20,339 bases of DNA from Nemertoderma westbladi (GCA_032718475.1 JAUCBJ010000940.1:1-20339); one strand, 5' to 3'. Positions 1-8,238 are shown, counted from the first letter of the stretch. Numbers and translations are program-made. The notes: a model not told the origin generated them from the letters alone.

Positions 1-2
1 TT

Positions 3-1619
3 CATTCATCTCGTTCCTCTCCACTGAGTCCGACCAGAATATCTCGGTACAACGAGAAAGAGGAATTGGGACAACTCAACGATCGGTTAGCCGTTTACAT
101 CGACCGCATGCGGCATTTAGAGAACGAAAACAAACAACTAACGACTCGAATTTCGTCATTCGAAGAAGTTTCTCTCGAAGAATCAACGGTACTACGAACC
201 TCGTACGAGTCGGAACTGAAAGCGGCTCGTCAAATGATAGACAACTTGGCACGGGAGAAGTCGAAACTTCAGATCGAAGCGAGTAAATGGAAAGCCGAAT
301 CCGACGATTACAGAGTTCGTTTTAGTAAGAAAGAACGCGAGTTCTTAACAGCCGAGAAACGACTTAATATTCTGGAGAAGTTGCTTCCTGATCGCGAGAA
401 ATCCTTGGATACTGCGATTAGAGAGTGCGACAGACATAAGGAGGAATTGGCGATGATTGAGAAGCAACTCGCCACCACCAAGGTACAACTGGAGGAGGAA
501 ACCTTCTTACGGGTTGACTTTGAAAATAAACTGAAGAGTCTTAAAGAAGATTACACCTTCAAAGTTGGGATGTACGAGAAACGTCTCCAGGAATCCCGAC
601 GTCAGAGGTCCATAGAAATAGAGGAAGTCCAGGGGGAAGTTAAAGCCGTATTTGAGTCGCAGTTATCGGAGGCATTGCAGGAGATGAGAGAACAACAGGA
701 CGAAGCTGTAATGAGTTATAGAAAGGAAACTGAAGAGAGTTTCCTACTGAGAATCAAAGATATCGAAGATAGTCACTCAAAGAAGTCTAAGGAAATGGCG
801 GGAGTCCGGGATGAGCTCATAGAAACTAAGAAAGGGATGGATAGTCTGTCCTGTCAGATCAGCACGTTGAAGAGTCAGAATATCGATTACGAGGGACGAG
901 TTCAAACCCTAATGAAGGAGCTTGATGAGGAACGCAACCGCTACCAGAAGGCTTTGCCAGTCTGGGAGGGGGAAGTGCACAGCTTAAAAGAGGAACTTCA
1001 CAGCCAGTTTATGGAGTATCAGGAGTTGTTAGACATTAAGATGGGGTTGGACACCGAGTTGGTCGCCTATAGGAAGCTGTTGGAGAGCGAAGAGCACAGA
1101 TTGAATATAACGCCGTCGCCGGCACGCCAGCCGCGTTCCTTTACCGGTACGGGACGCCGATCGCGGAAGAGAGCCGCCCACAGGTCGCGTCTCGAGCAAA
1201 CAGCCGAGTCCTCGGGGACTTTCAATGTATCCGAGGTTGACCCCCAGGGCCATTACGTTGTTATCAGCAGCGACTCCGTCGAGGATCAGATTCTAGGCGG
1301 CTATAAGATTAAACGCAACATCCCCGGTCGGCCCGATATTATCTACAAGTTCCCGGCCAAGTTCCTTCTGGGCACCGGACGTTCCGTCAAGGTTTGGGGT
1401 AATGCCGCCAGTGGGGCGGTGCACACGCCTCCTAGCGACATGGTCTGGAAACACTCAGCTAACTGGGGCGTCGCCAAGTCGGTCAGCGTTGCATTAGTAG
1501 ACGGGAGTGGCGTCGAGGTAGCCTCTCGTAGTCTTTGCGTCGTCGTTGATGAGGAAAGCGAACACGAAGAGGCTAATGAGGCGAAGAAACCCCGAGAGGA
1601 GTTATGCAGGTTAATGTAA
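3..1619 (+). CDS. Nuclear lamin (B-type-like), 5' partial
   Basis: Encodes an intermediate-filament protein of the nuclear lamina. The frame is open from base 3, so the start codon lies left of the window; 538 codons are visible. At bases 21-38 the head carries SPLSPTR, the conserved mitotic Cdk1 site before the rod. The rod opens with EKEELGQLNDRLAVYIDR (from about base 54) and closes with YQELLDIK and AYRKLLESEE (about 1017-1100). About 350 rod residues is the full lamin length, so the lamin-specific extra coil 1B heptads are present. A second mitotic-type TPSP follows at 1110, then a basic NLS (RRSRKRAAHRSR, about 1155-1190) and an Ig-like lamin tail domain (about 1215-1545, with IIYKFPAKFLLGTG and VWG). 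The end is acidic and stops at CRLM, a CaaX box predicting farnesylation; Arg at its second position is unusual. No intron interrupts this 1.6 kb, unlike most animal lamin genes. A retained single-exon gene or a young retrocopy are both possible. Confidence 0.95.
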   Translation, partial: HSSRSSPLSPTRISRYNEKEELGQLNDRLAVYIDRMRHLENENKQLTTRISSFEEVSLEESTVLRTSYESELKAARQMIDNLAREKSKLQIEASKWKAESDDYRVRFSKKEREFLTAEKRLNILEKLLPDREKSLDTAIRECDRHKEELAMIEKQLATTKVQLEEETFLRVDFENKLKSLKEDYTFKVGMYEKRLQESRRQRSIEIEEVQGEVKAVFESQLSEALQEMREQQDEAVMSYRKETEESFLLRIKDIEDSHSKKSKEMAGVRDELIETKKGMDSLSCQISTLKSQNIDYEGRVQTLMKELDEERNRYQKALPVWEGEVHSLKEELHSQFMEYQELLDIKMGLDTELVAYRKLLESEEHRLNITPSPARQPRSFTGTGRRSRKRAAHRSRLEQTAESSGTFNVSEVDPQGHYVVISSDSVEDQILGGYKIKRNIPGRPDIIYKFPAKFLLGTGRSVKVWGNAASGAVHTPPSDMVWKHSANWGVAKSVSVALVDGSGVEVASRSLCVVVDEESEHEEANEAKKPREELCRLM

Positions 1620-2105
1620 CCATAGGAACAGATATAATGCTCTAGTAATTCGCACATTATATACGAGGAATATTAGCAATGACTCTCGCAGCTCGACAGC
1701 TGGTACGGCCTGACATTTATAGGAATTAATAAGTTTTATAAAGTTTTAGGTGATTTAAATTCTTGAGTTGTTTTTGTGTTGTAAAGATGGCAAACTGTCG
1801 AGGCGAGGTTACTGATGATGGACAATTATATTACTGTAGTGTAGATATTTTATATAATGCCAATGGCGATCATCAATCATACTACCCTTAAATCATAAAA
1901 TTTATAGCAATTGATTATTGTTTATTTGTTCTTGTGATTGGGGTGTTTAGTCTATCCAAAACGTTTTTATACTGTATCTTGTCCTAAAATATTTTGTTAA
2001 TTTTAATATTTCCTACAACATACTGTTATGTCTGTCTGCCTTCTCATACATTAATATATTTTTACATTTTTTTGAGTTTTGAATCCTTCTGTATAAAAAT
2101 ATTTT

Positions 2106-2122
2106 GGGAGGGGGTGGGGGGG
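2106..2122 (+). promoter_or_regulatory. G-quadruplex-capable G-run in lamin 3' UTR
   Basis: Runs of 3, 5 and 7 G are separated by single A and T bases. The 7-run can supply two triplets, so a four-tract intramolecular quadruplex is possible. It lies about 40 bases before the AATAAA. The sequence is seen directly; any RNA role is inferred. Confidence 0.35.
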
Positions 2123-2158
2123 TTGTTGGCTCAAATCCCATCGCAATTTACATTAAAC

Positions 2159-2164
2159 AATAAA
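2159..2164 (+). terminator. Candidate lamin polyadenylation signal (AATAAA)
   Basis: Perfect AATAAA 540 bases after the lamin stop codon, followed within 25 bases by a T8 run suitable as a downstream U-rich element. It is the clearest signal downstream of the gene; usage is not proven. Confidence 0.5.
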
Positions 2165-2189
2165 CTCGTCAATTGGACATCTTTTTTTT

Positions 2190-3063
2190 AATTTTGCTGG
2201 TAAAATGTTGTTTCATGTGTTGTGTTTGAGTATTAAGTGCAATTATTGCCGTTTGCAACTTAGTTGTCGTTTATTCGTTATATTGATAGTTTTAATAACT
2301 AAATAATTTGACTGAAGTTTTATAATAAGATTCAATGATCGTGATCAGATAGCATATAATATTATTTCAGTGGTGTTTCATTTTTAATGCCCATCTCATC
2401 TATTAGAAAAACAGATACGTTTTGCCCTCGTGCAATATGGCCGAACACACAACCTAATTACACAGAAGAACTAATTATAGTTGTACGATGCTGTGAGCAG
2501 GTTAGTAAAGGAACAGGTAACAGAGGATGGCTGGGTAACACATGTTACAAGATTTCAGGGTAGTAAATGCAAAAACTATTAAAAAAAACACTAATGGCAT
2601 TACACCAGTTCTGGCATGGATCTACTTTTCCGGGGGGGGGGGGGGGGGGGGGGGGGTATTTCTATATGGTAAATGCAGCATCTGCATCCGCGGATGTTAA
2701 AAATATAACATTCGCAACATCCCTAGTGTAGAGACGAGTTAAGTAGAGACTCTACTTATAGATCATTCGTTCTGATCATTTCACACGGGTGAAGTCGAAA
2801 GTACCTGTCTGAAAATTGGTAGACCCTGACGGCATATTTATTAATTAAGAATCGAGACAGTGGTAGACAGCTGCAGTGTAATATTGCCCCCAGGTTGATT
2901 CCTGTCAGTCTGTTTAACTGGCCAATTAGCACAGACGTGTTCCTTATCTTTCTTAAAGTACCCAATGCTTCCTGTCTGCCAAACCTTTATTATGTATTGC
3001 GTATAACTTTATTATATTATATTATTATGTAGTTTAAATATCAAAGGGAATTTTTTTGAATTT
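2190..3063. other. Intergenic DNA, no gene seen
   Basis: AT-rich and non-coding in all frames apart from short chance ORFs without recognisable domains. It contains the G25 homopolymer listed separately and a small ATCCGCGGAT palindrome at about 2685. I see no RNA gene here. Confidence 0.6.
2632..2656 (+). repeat. Poly(G) tract, 25 G
   Basis: An uninterrupted run of 25 G follows CC. Such tracts are length-unstable in replication and error-prone in sequencing, so the exact length is unreliable. On the opposite strand it reads as poly(C), like the shorter C12 run at 3264-3275 and the C23 run at 13428-13450. Confidence 0.95.
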
Positions 3064-3210
3064 GAACAAAGTTCGCATCCATTGGAACAAAGTTCGCATC
3101 CATTGGAACAAAGTTCGCAACTATTGGAACAAAGTTCGCAACTATTGGAACAATGTTCGCAACTACTGGAACAAAGTTCGCAACTATTGGAACAAGGTTC
3201 GCAGTTGAAC
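3064..3210. repeat. 21-bp minisatellite, about 7 copies
   Basis: Tandem units of the form GAACAAAGTTCGCAACTATTG, with an ATCC variant in the first two copies and scattered single-base changes. Because 21 is a multiple of three, the minus strand stays open and reads as a seven-residue repeat (NFVPIVA-like). That explains a chance ORF across the array; nothing else marks it as coding. The last copy is degenerate. Confidence 0.9.
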
Positions 3211-4070
3211 TGCTCTCACAAAGTTCGCGTAACCGTATCAATGTGACATCACAAATCGGATGACCCCCCCCCCCCATAATAAACCTAAGACAACTAAATA
3301 AATTGACATTTACAAAACCAACAAGAGTTAGTATACTGACTAGAAGACAGCTAAATATTTCATATCCTATACAATTTTGCGAGAGGCTTTGCCTTACAAA
3401 CACTTCATGAAAGCTGGTAAGATCAATCGGAGATGCAATCGATATTAGTACCATCTCTCTACACACAAGGTAAGAAAGAAATTCAACTTAACTTTAAGTT
3501 ATTGATTTATTGGAGGTAGGCTATACATTTAGTCCGATATCTCGACAGGTACAGTACCGGTACACTCACACTCATTGAGTCAGCCTAGAACATATGCAAT
3601 ATTTAAAAAATAATTAAGTTTAAGTTACGTATACGTCACAAGTTAATATGTAGTCACCTTTTCCAAAGAGCCTTTCCATGGGTATTTGAAATGTTAATGG
3701 AGGTTAATAAATAGGGCGTATAAATAAACACGACAAACAAATAAGACAATGAGATTCAATTACAATACAATAAAATCAAGCACATTCCTCTGGAGAATAA
3801 AAGTCTTTACACAAAAACACTAACGCAGTATGGTTTTTATAAACATTTTAAACAATAAAGGAACCAAGTAAAACAAATCCGATGTAGTAACCTCATTTAA
3901 ATTTGCAATGACTATACAGTATGCGGTGTCTGTATGGTTTATTCTAATTTTCCCGATCCAACATTGGGCATGATAATGAAGGGTGAACATTATGACCTGT
4001 TTGACTCGACTTCTTGTGGTGTCTATCTATTTCAGTATTTGCGGATCATTCTGAGAGTATCTGTCTCTGT
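3211..4070. other. Intergenic DNA, no gene seen
   Basis: AT-rich sequence with a C12 run at 3264-3275 and a candidate minus-strand AATAAA (3938-3943) for the CIR1-like gene. Short ORFs lack recognisable features. The last part probably belongs to the 3' UTR of the minus-strand gene. Confidence 0.5.
3938..3943 (-). terminator. Candidate polyadenylation signal for the CIR1-like gene
   Basis: AATAAA on the minus strand about 490 bases past the CIR1-like stop codon. If used, the whole 30-bp minisatellite lies within the transcript, part as coding sequence and part as 3' UTR. Other T-rich sites exist, so the assignment is tentative. Confidence 0.3.
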
Positions 4071-4635
4071 GAGAATCTGATTTATGGCACCTGTCTCTGT
4101 GAGAATCTGATTTATTGCTCCTGTCTAGGTGAGAGTCTGATTCATGGCTCCTGTCTCTGTGAGAGTCTTATTTATGGCTCCTGTCTCTGTGAGAATCTGA
4201 TTTATGGCTCATGTCTCTGTGAGAGTCTGATTTATGGCTCCTGTCTCTGTGAGAGTCTTATTTATGGCTCCTGTCTCTGTAAGAATCTGATTTATGGCTC
4301 CTGTCTCTGTGAGTCTGATTTATAGCTCCTGTCTCTGTGAGAGTCTTATTTATGGCTCCTGTCTCTGTGAGAATCTGATTTATGGCTCATGTCTCTGTGA
4401 GAGTCTGATTTATGGCTCCTGTCTCTGTGAGAGTCTTATTTATGGCTCCTGTCTCTGTGAGAATCTGATTTATGGCTCATGTCTCTGTGAGAGTCTGATT
4501 TATGGCTCCTGTCTCTGTGAGAGTCTGATTTATGGCTCCTGTCTCTGTGAGAATCTAATTTATGGATCCTGTCTCTGTAAGAGTCTGATTTATGCCTCCT
4601 GTCTTTGTTAGAGTCTGTCTCATGGCTCCTGTCTC
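4071..4635. repeat. 30-bp minisatellite, 19 copies, overlapping the CIR1 C-terminus
   Basis: Tandem 30-bp units, each starting GAGARTCTG and ending CTCCTGTCTCTGT on the plus strand, run without a gap. One unit (4311-4338) is 28 bp. A higher-order 90-bp period of three unit types (GAGAATCTG, GAGAGTCTG, GAGAGTCTT) recurs, for example from 4191, 4369 and 4459. On the minus strand each unit encodes ten residues of an RDRSHKSDSH pattern, so copies to the right of 4435 form the end of the CIR1-like protein. The GTCTTA variant gives TAA in that frame and sets the stop. Plus-strand open frames across the array are by-products of its period. Confidence 0.97.
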
Positions 4636-5572
4636 GTCGTCGTGACTCGATTTTATGCTCTTTATCCCGATGAGAGATTCTGCGATGGCCTTTTTTATGT
4701 TTTCTTCCACTTTCACCACCATCAACATCACTCTCACAACCGGTGGACGATTCTCGCTTGTACAATTTTTTTTCGCCATCTCTGCTACCAGATTGTGCCG
4801 CATAATGTTTACTGGTACTCGCATGAACCTTCTTATGACTTTTCTTTAATCTTTTAGTTTTCTTACGATGAAGTTTCTCCAACTTTTTCATTAGCTTAAT
4901 TTTCTGGCCATTTGAAAGACCGCGAATAAGCTGAAGCTCAACTTCATTCCCGCTGCCTTCTTCATCTGAAGACGACGACGAACTAGAAACAATGTCGCGA
5001 GCTTCGGCTTTAATAGCCGCTTCGGATTTCCATCCCAAAATATCGGGTTTCAGAACTAACCCGGATTCTTTCATTAGCTCGGTCAAGGCGACAGGATCCC
5101 CGGCGATTTTATTCTCGATAAATGAATCCTTAACCTGCCCATACATTGGGCACTCACGATCGAAGTTTGTGTGGCCCCATTTGCGGCATCGCAAACAGCG
5201 GACATTTCGAACTTCGATACCGAAGGGCTGATCGATAAGCAGGTCTGTCTGAAGCTTGGCGTACTCTTCTCGGGGCGCGTTCTTCTGCCACTCGAACTTG
5301 TACTCCGGTTCGTTTTCCTCCTTCTCGCGTTGTCTCTCGGCTCCCGGGGGCGGCTCGTACATAAACTTCAACCCGAGTTTTACCTTCTCATCCCCCATCA
5401 ACCCCTTGTTCTCGTAGACCTCTTGCTCCTTCTCGTACTGCCGTTGGAGCTCCGCATCTTTGGCGGCTTTGTGCTCGGTCTTCTGTTCGGCCATCCAGAT
5501 TTTTCGCAGGACCCATGGATTGTCCGGATGGAAATCCTTATTTTTCATGTAATTATTGAATCCTTTACCCAT
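4436..5572 (-). CDS. CIR1: CIR1-like corepressor (CBF1/RBPJ-interacting)
   Basis: A 378-residue nuclear protein matching CBF1-interacting corepressor CIR1, which in vertebrates links the Notch-pathway DNA-binding protein RBPJ to histone deacetylase complexes and also touches splicing factors. Family marks in order: N-terminal Cir_N region (about residues 1-50: MGKGFNNYM, KDFHP, WMAEQK); LMGDEKVKLGLKFMYEPPPG (59-78); YKFEWQKNAPREEYAK (91-106); a CCHC zinc knuckle C-X2-C-X4-H-X6-C at C126, C129, H134, C141 after DQPFGIEVRNVR; a Ser run and acidic patch (about 195-205); EVELQLIRGLS and a Lys/Arg-rich coil; then an RS/HD-rich tail made of decapeptide repeats. The start is the family's own MGK and has a strong Kozak context (A at -3, G at +4). 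The frame has no intron, whereas vertebrate CIR1 is multi-exon. The stop lies inside a 30-bp minisatellite, so protein length may vary between alleles. Family assignment is firm; the Notch role here is inferred. Confidence 0.93.
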   Translation of the reverse strand: MGKGFNNYMKNKDFHPDNPWVLRKIWMAEQKTEHKAAKDAELQRQYEKEQEVYENKGLMGDEKVKLGLKFMYEPPPGAERQREKEENEPEYKFEWQKNAPREEYAKLQTDLLIDQPFGIEVRNVRCLRCRKWGHTNFDRECPMYGQVKDSFIENKIAGDPVALTELMKESGLVLKPDILGWKSEAAIKAEARDIVSSSSSSSDEEGSGNEVELQLIRGLSNGQKIKLMKKLEKLHRKKTKRLKKSHKKVHASTSKHYAAQSGSRDGEKKLYKRESSTGCESDVDGGESGRKHKKGHRRISHRDKEHKIESRRRDRSHETDSNKDRRHKSDSYRDRIHKLDSHRDRSHKSDSHRDRSHKSDSHRDMSHKSDSHRDRSHK

Positions 5573-6085
5573 CTTTACGTTTCGTAATTCGGTTATTGCA
5601 GTATTACTGCAGTACTGTCAGACTGTATTAATTTAGTAGGCCTAATTCTGTAATTACAGTGAACACGATTGCAAATTTACAATTTCAGTATTTGTCATAA
5701 CAGCACACAAATACAGAAATATACTGAGGCCTAAGATTGAAGATAGAATACTGCTGCCCCCGTACTCCATACTCCAGTACTCGGTGTACTCTGTACCATG
5801 GTCACTTCACTGTTGCTGTTACTACTGCTGTTCTGTAAACAGTCAGCCAGTAAACCGGCAGTAAATCTGTAACCGGTAAATACAGAAATACCAGTCAGTC
5901 AGTAGACTGGTAGAGCCTACTGCTGTACTGCTGTAATCCACGACTGCTTCGATAGACTGATAGAGCAATAGAGTTGTTGTTAGAGAAGGTGCTCTAATAA
6001 TGTGCTCTCAGGCTCAGGTATACACTACACAGACACAATGGATCAAAACTTCGATTTGTGACAACACATCACGGAGTGGACACAA
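5573..6085. other. Upstream region of the CIR1-like gene
   Basis: Presumed 5' UTR and promoter DNA of the minus-strand gene. It is rich in short CAGTA/ACTGC/TACTG words (for example 5600-5630 and 5810-5940), giving many small imperfect repeats. I see no TATA box at a convincing distance and no other gene. Confidence 0.45.
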
Positions 6086-6206
6086 CACAAGTCCCTAAAT
6101 TGTGCCACCCTGCTCCATACCCCGGAAAATTCAAATGATTGATAATTTGTACGGGAAAGGGTGGCAGATCAGATCTGGAACATTTTGGCGGTAAATTCAA
6201 ATCTGT
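6086..6206 (+). repeat. Dispersed repeat copy (3' half), shared with 11457-11558
   Basis: Shares two long blocks in the same order and strand with 11457-11558: GTGCCACCCTGCTCCATA followed by CCCGG and AAATTCAAAT, then TTTTGGCGGTAAATTCAAAT. The two copies differ between the blocks by substitutions and indels. It lies 510-630 bases upstream of the CIR1-like start codon. It could be a transposon-derived repeat or a shared cis-regulatory block. Confidence 0.7.
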
Positions 6207-6257
6207 ATTATCATTGAATACAGGAATAGACTAAGACTAAAAATGGAATTGAATTTG

Positions 6258-6413
6258 AATCATTCAATATAATTGAATGAGAATCATTCAATATAATTAA
6301 ATGAGAATCATTCAATATAATTGAATGAGAATCATTCAATATAATTGAATGAGAATCATTCAATATAATTGAATGAGAATCATTCAATATAATTGAATGA
6401 GAATCATTAAATA
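6258..6413. repeat. 24-bp palindromic tandem repeat, about 6.5 copies
   Basis: Units of AATCATTCAATATAATTGAA plus TGAG repeat with very few changes (a TTAA variant in the first unit boundary, TTAAAT in the last). Each unit contains ATTCAAT-ATA-ATTGAAT, a perfect 7-bp-arm inverted repeat, so either strand could fold into a row of small hairpins. Non-coding. Confidence 0.92.
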
Positions 6414-6687
6414 TATCACTAAAAGATTTTGGTTCCAGAGATACGCTATACTGCTATACTCTATTCCATCGGTAACGGTATTTGGTATCAGTATTATTCG
6501 GCAGAACAGTATATTTTATTTATACAGTATTAAAAACCTATAAACTAGACGTGACAGTTAGTTAGACTACGTGTCACGTGTCTAGTAATTATACGACAGA
6601 GTACTGCGATACGTATATTATATATTATGTCAGTATGTACTGTCGTAAAGTTATGGTCTTAGTTGTAGCATACATTTTCAATAGCAT

Positions 6688-6893
6688 TCTGTAATCAGCT
6701 CCTTTCCTTAAATAGGTAACATCGCATATTATTGTTTTGGTTATAAAAGCCCGCCTCTGTAACCTGCTCCTTTCCTTGTATTTTTAACAAGATTGTTAAT
6801 TGTTTTGGTTAGAACTGGCTGGCTCTGCAACCTGTTCCTTTCCAACAATTGGTATCGAGGTTGTTTATTGGTTTGGTTAAAAAAAACACGCCT
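6688..6893. repeat. 68-bp diverged tandem repeat, 3 copies
   Basis: Copies begin with TCTGTAAYCTGCTCCTTTCC-like sequence at 6688, 6756 and 6824, and each has ATTGTTTTGGTTA about 45 bases later. The copies differ at many positions, so the duplication is old. No coding meaning is apparent. Confidence 0.75.
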
Positions 6894-7459
6894 CTTGTGA
6901 AAACTTTCCATCAATTGCTGAATTGCCATTGACGGACTACAGTAAGATGGTATGGTACATACTGTGGTAGTACATACTACCCTAGTTCGTGATATACTGT
7001 ATTTTGTTCATACTTTAATGGCCCTGGAGCGGTGCCTTGGCAAAATTGCTTTCCAGGAAATGATTAACATAAATAGGCCTACCATAAAAACCCCGCTATA
7101 CAGTATTATGAGGGGCTATGCTTAAAACTGTCTTACTTCGAATGTTTGTTTCGAACAGGTATCTGAAATTAACCCCAACACATACTCATACCAAATCACA
7201 TACTTGTTTAGTACTTTACATACTACTTTAAATTAAACTTTGATATAATATTACAGATAATATTGTGTTTGTTTATACGAATGGAGATAATAATATTGTA
7301 TTCGTTTCATATGGGACTAATTGGGAAAAATTTATATGTTATTATTATTATTTCGGTCTTGATGCCACCGGTTGCTATAATCAAAAATTTAATATTGTAA
7401 ATATTTTTACATGGTACAAATCGCAGAAAATAATAAGTTTATTAAGATAGATAACAGAT
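6894..7459. other. Intergenic DNA, no gene seen
   Basis: AT-rich, with only short ORFs lacking recognisable domains. Nothing beyond simple AT-rich words is apparent before the fold-back element begins. Confidence 0.55.
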
Positions 7460-7900
7460 TTAGGCCCCCCTCACACGGAGCAACTTGTTTCTGCAACTTG
7501 TTGCTGGACCACCTCACACACAGAAACAAGTTGCTGCAACTTGTTTCTGCAACTTGTTTCCGAAACTTGTTTCAGCAACTTGTTGCTGGCCCCCCCTCAC
7601 ACACAGAAACGTGTTGCTTAAGAAAATAACAATTATTTCAAAACAAATAGCTAACATGTCCAGTGATTTATATATAATATCAAATCGCTGAATTTATCGA
7701 ATATTAGCTATAATATAAAAATTGGATGTAAAAAAGGTTTTTAAAAAAGTTGCTGGGAATATAACTTCCAGCAACTTGTTGCTGGACTCCTCACACACAG
7801 AAACAAGTTGCAGCAACAAGTTTCTGTGTGTGAGGGGGTCCAGCAACAAGTTTCAGAAACAAGTTGCAGAAACCAGTTGCTCCGTGTGAGGGGGGCCTAA
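7460..7900. mobile_element. Fold-back (MITE-like) element with 26-bp perfect TIRs
   Basis: Ends are a perfect 26-bp inverted repeat (7460-7485 and 7875-7900) containing TTAGGCCCCCCTCACACGG and GCAACT. Inside, both arms carry many short CAACTTGTT / AACAAGTTG modules and repeated CCTCACACACAGAAAC boxes, so the inverted repeat continues imperfectly for about 150 bases per side around a unique AT-rich core (about 7621-7740). No ORF encodes a transposase, so it is non-autonomous. The outer bases give TTA on the left and TAA on the right, which resembles PIF/Harbinger targets (TWA), but no clean direct target-site duplication is seen. Superfamily is unassigned. Confidence 0.85.
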
Positions 7901-7978
7901 GAAGAAAATTAAGTAAGTCTGAAAATAATTGTGATATAGGAGTTGTAATATGTAAAGGATCTATATGGTGTAATTAAA

Positions 7979-8066
7979 TTTGTCACTTGTCATATAAAGT
8001 GATAATATCATTGCCTACACTATTTGTCACTTGTCATATAAAGTGATAATATCATTGCCTACATTC
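7979..8066. repeat. 44-bp tandem duplication
   Basis: Two nearly identical 44-bp units begin TTTGTCACTTGTCATATAAA at 7979 and 8023 and extend to GATAATATCATTGCCTACA. High identity indicates a recent duplication. Each unit has internal dyad symmetry (TCACTT and AAGTGA). Non-coding. Confidence 0.92.
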
Positions 8067-8238
8067 CCAACCAGTAAATGAAGAATAACTGTATAAATTA
8101 TTATCCATTCAAATTTATTAGCCTTGTACCATAATTATTTAAATGATATCGATATGCTTATGTCCTGTTTATTCTCTTCAGTTTCATTCTACGAAAATTA
8201 GTTTTCTTTAAATTAAATCAATAATACTATTTCGAAAA

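Larger units (their letters stand above)
1620..2185 (+). other. Probable lamin 3' UTR
   Basis: AT-rich sequence directly after the lamin stop. It has no coding potential that I trust and ends near a canonical AATAAA followed by a T-rich stretch. No poly(A) tract is embedded, so there is no visible retrocopy tail. The 3' boundary is inferred from the signal only. Confidence 0.5.

Noticed and set aside
1029-1657. Minus-strand ORFs opposite the lamin tail
   Set aside because: Antisense to a highly conserved lamin frame, with no independent support.
2756-2965. Minus-strand 69-codon ORF
   Set aside because: Short, no recognisable motif and no supporting signals.
3064-3210. CRISPR-like array
   Set aside because: Units are directly tandem with no unique spacers, and the organism is an animal.
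3041-3466. Minus-strand 141-codon ORF with NFVPIVA-like repeats
   Set aside because: Created by the 21-bp tandem repeat; the non-repeat part shows no domain or coding features.
4014-4611. Cys-rich decapeptide ORFs (CLCESLIYGS repeats) on the plus strand
   Set aside because: They arise from the 30-bp period of the minisatellite; the real coding strand is the minus strand, joined to the CIR1 domains.
4642-5587. Plus-strand ORFs opposite the CIR1-like gene
   Set aside because: Antisense shadows of a clear protein-coding gene.
7411-7691. ORFs in the fold-back element
   Set aside because: Encoded by repeated CAACTTGTT modules; no transposase similarity.
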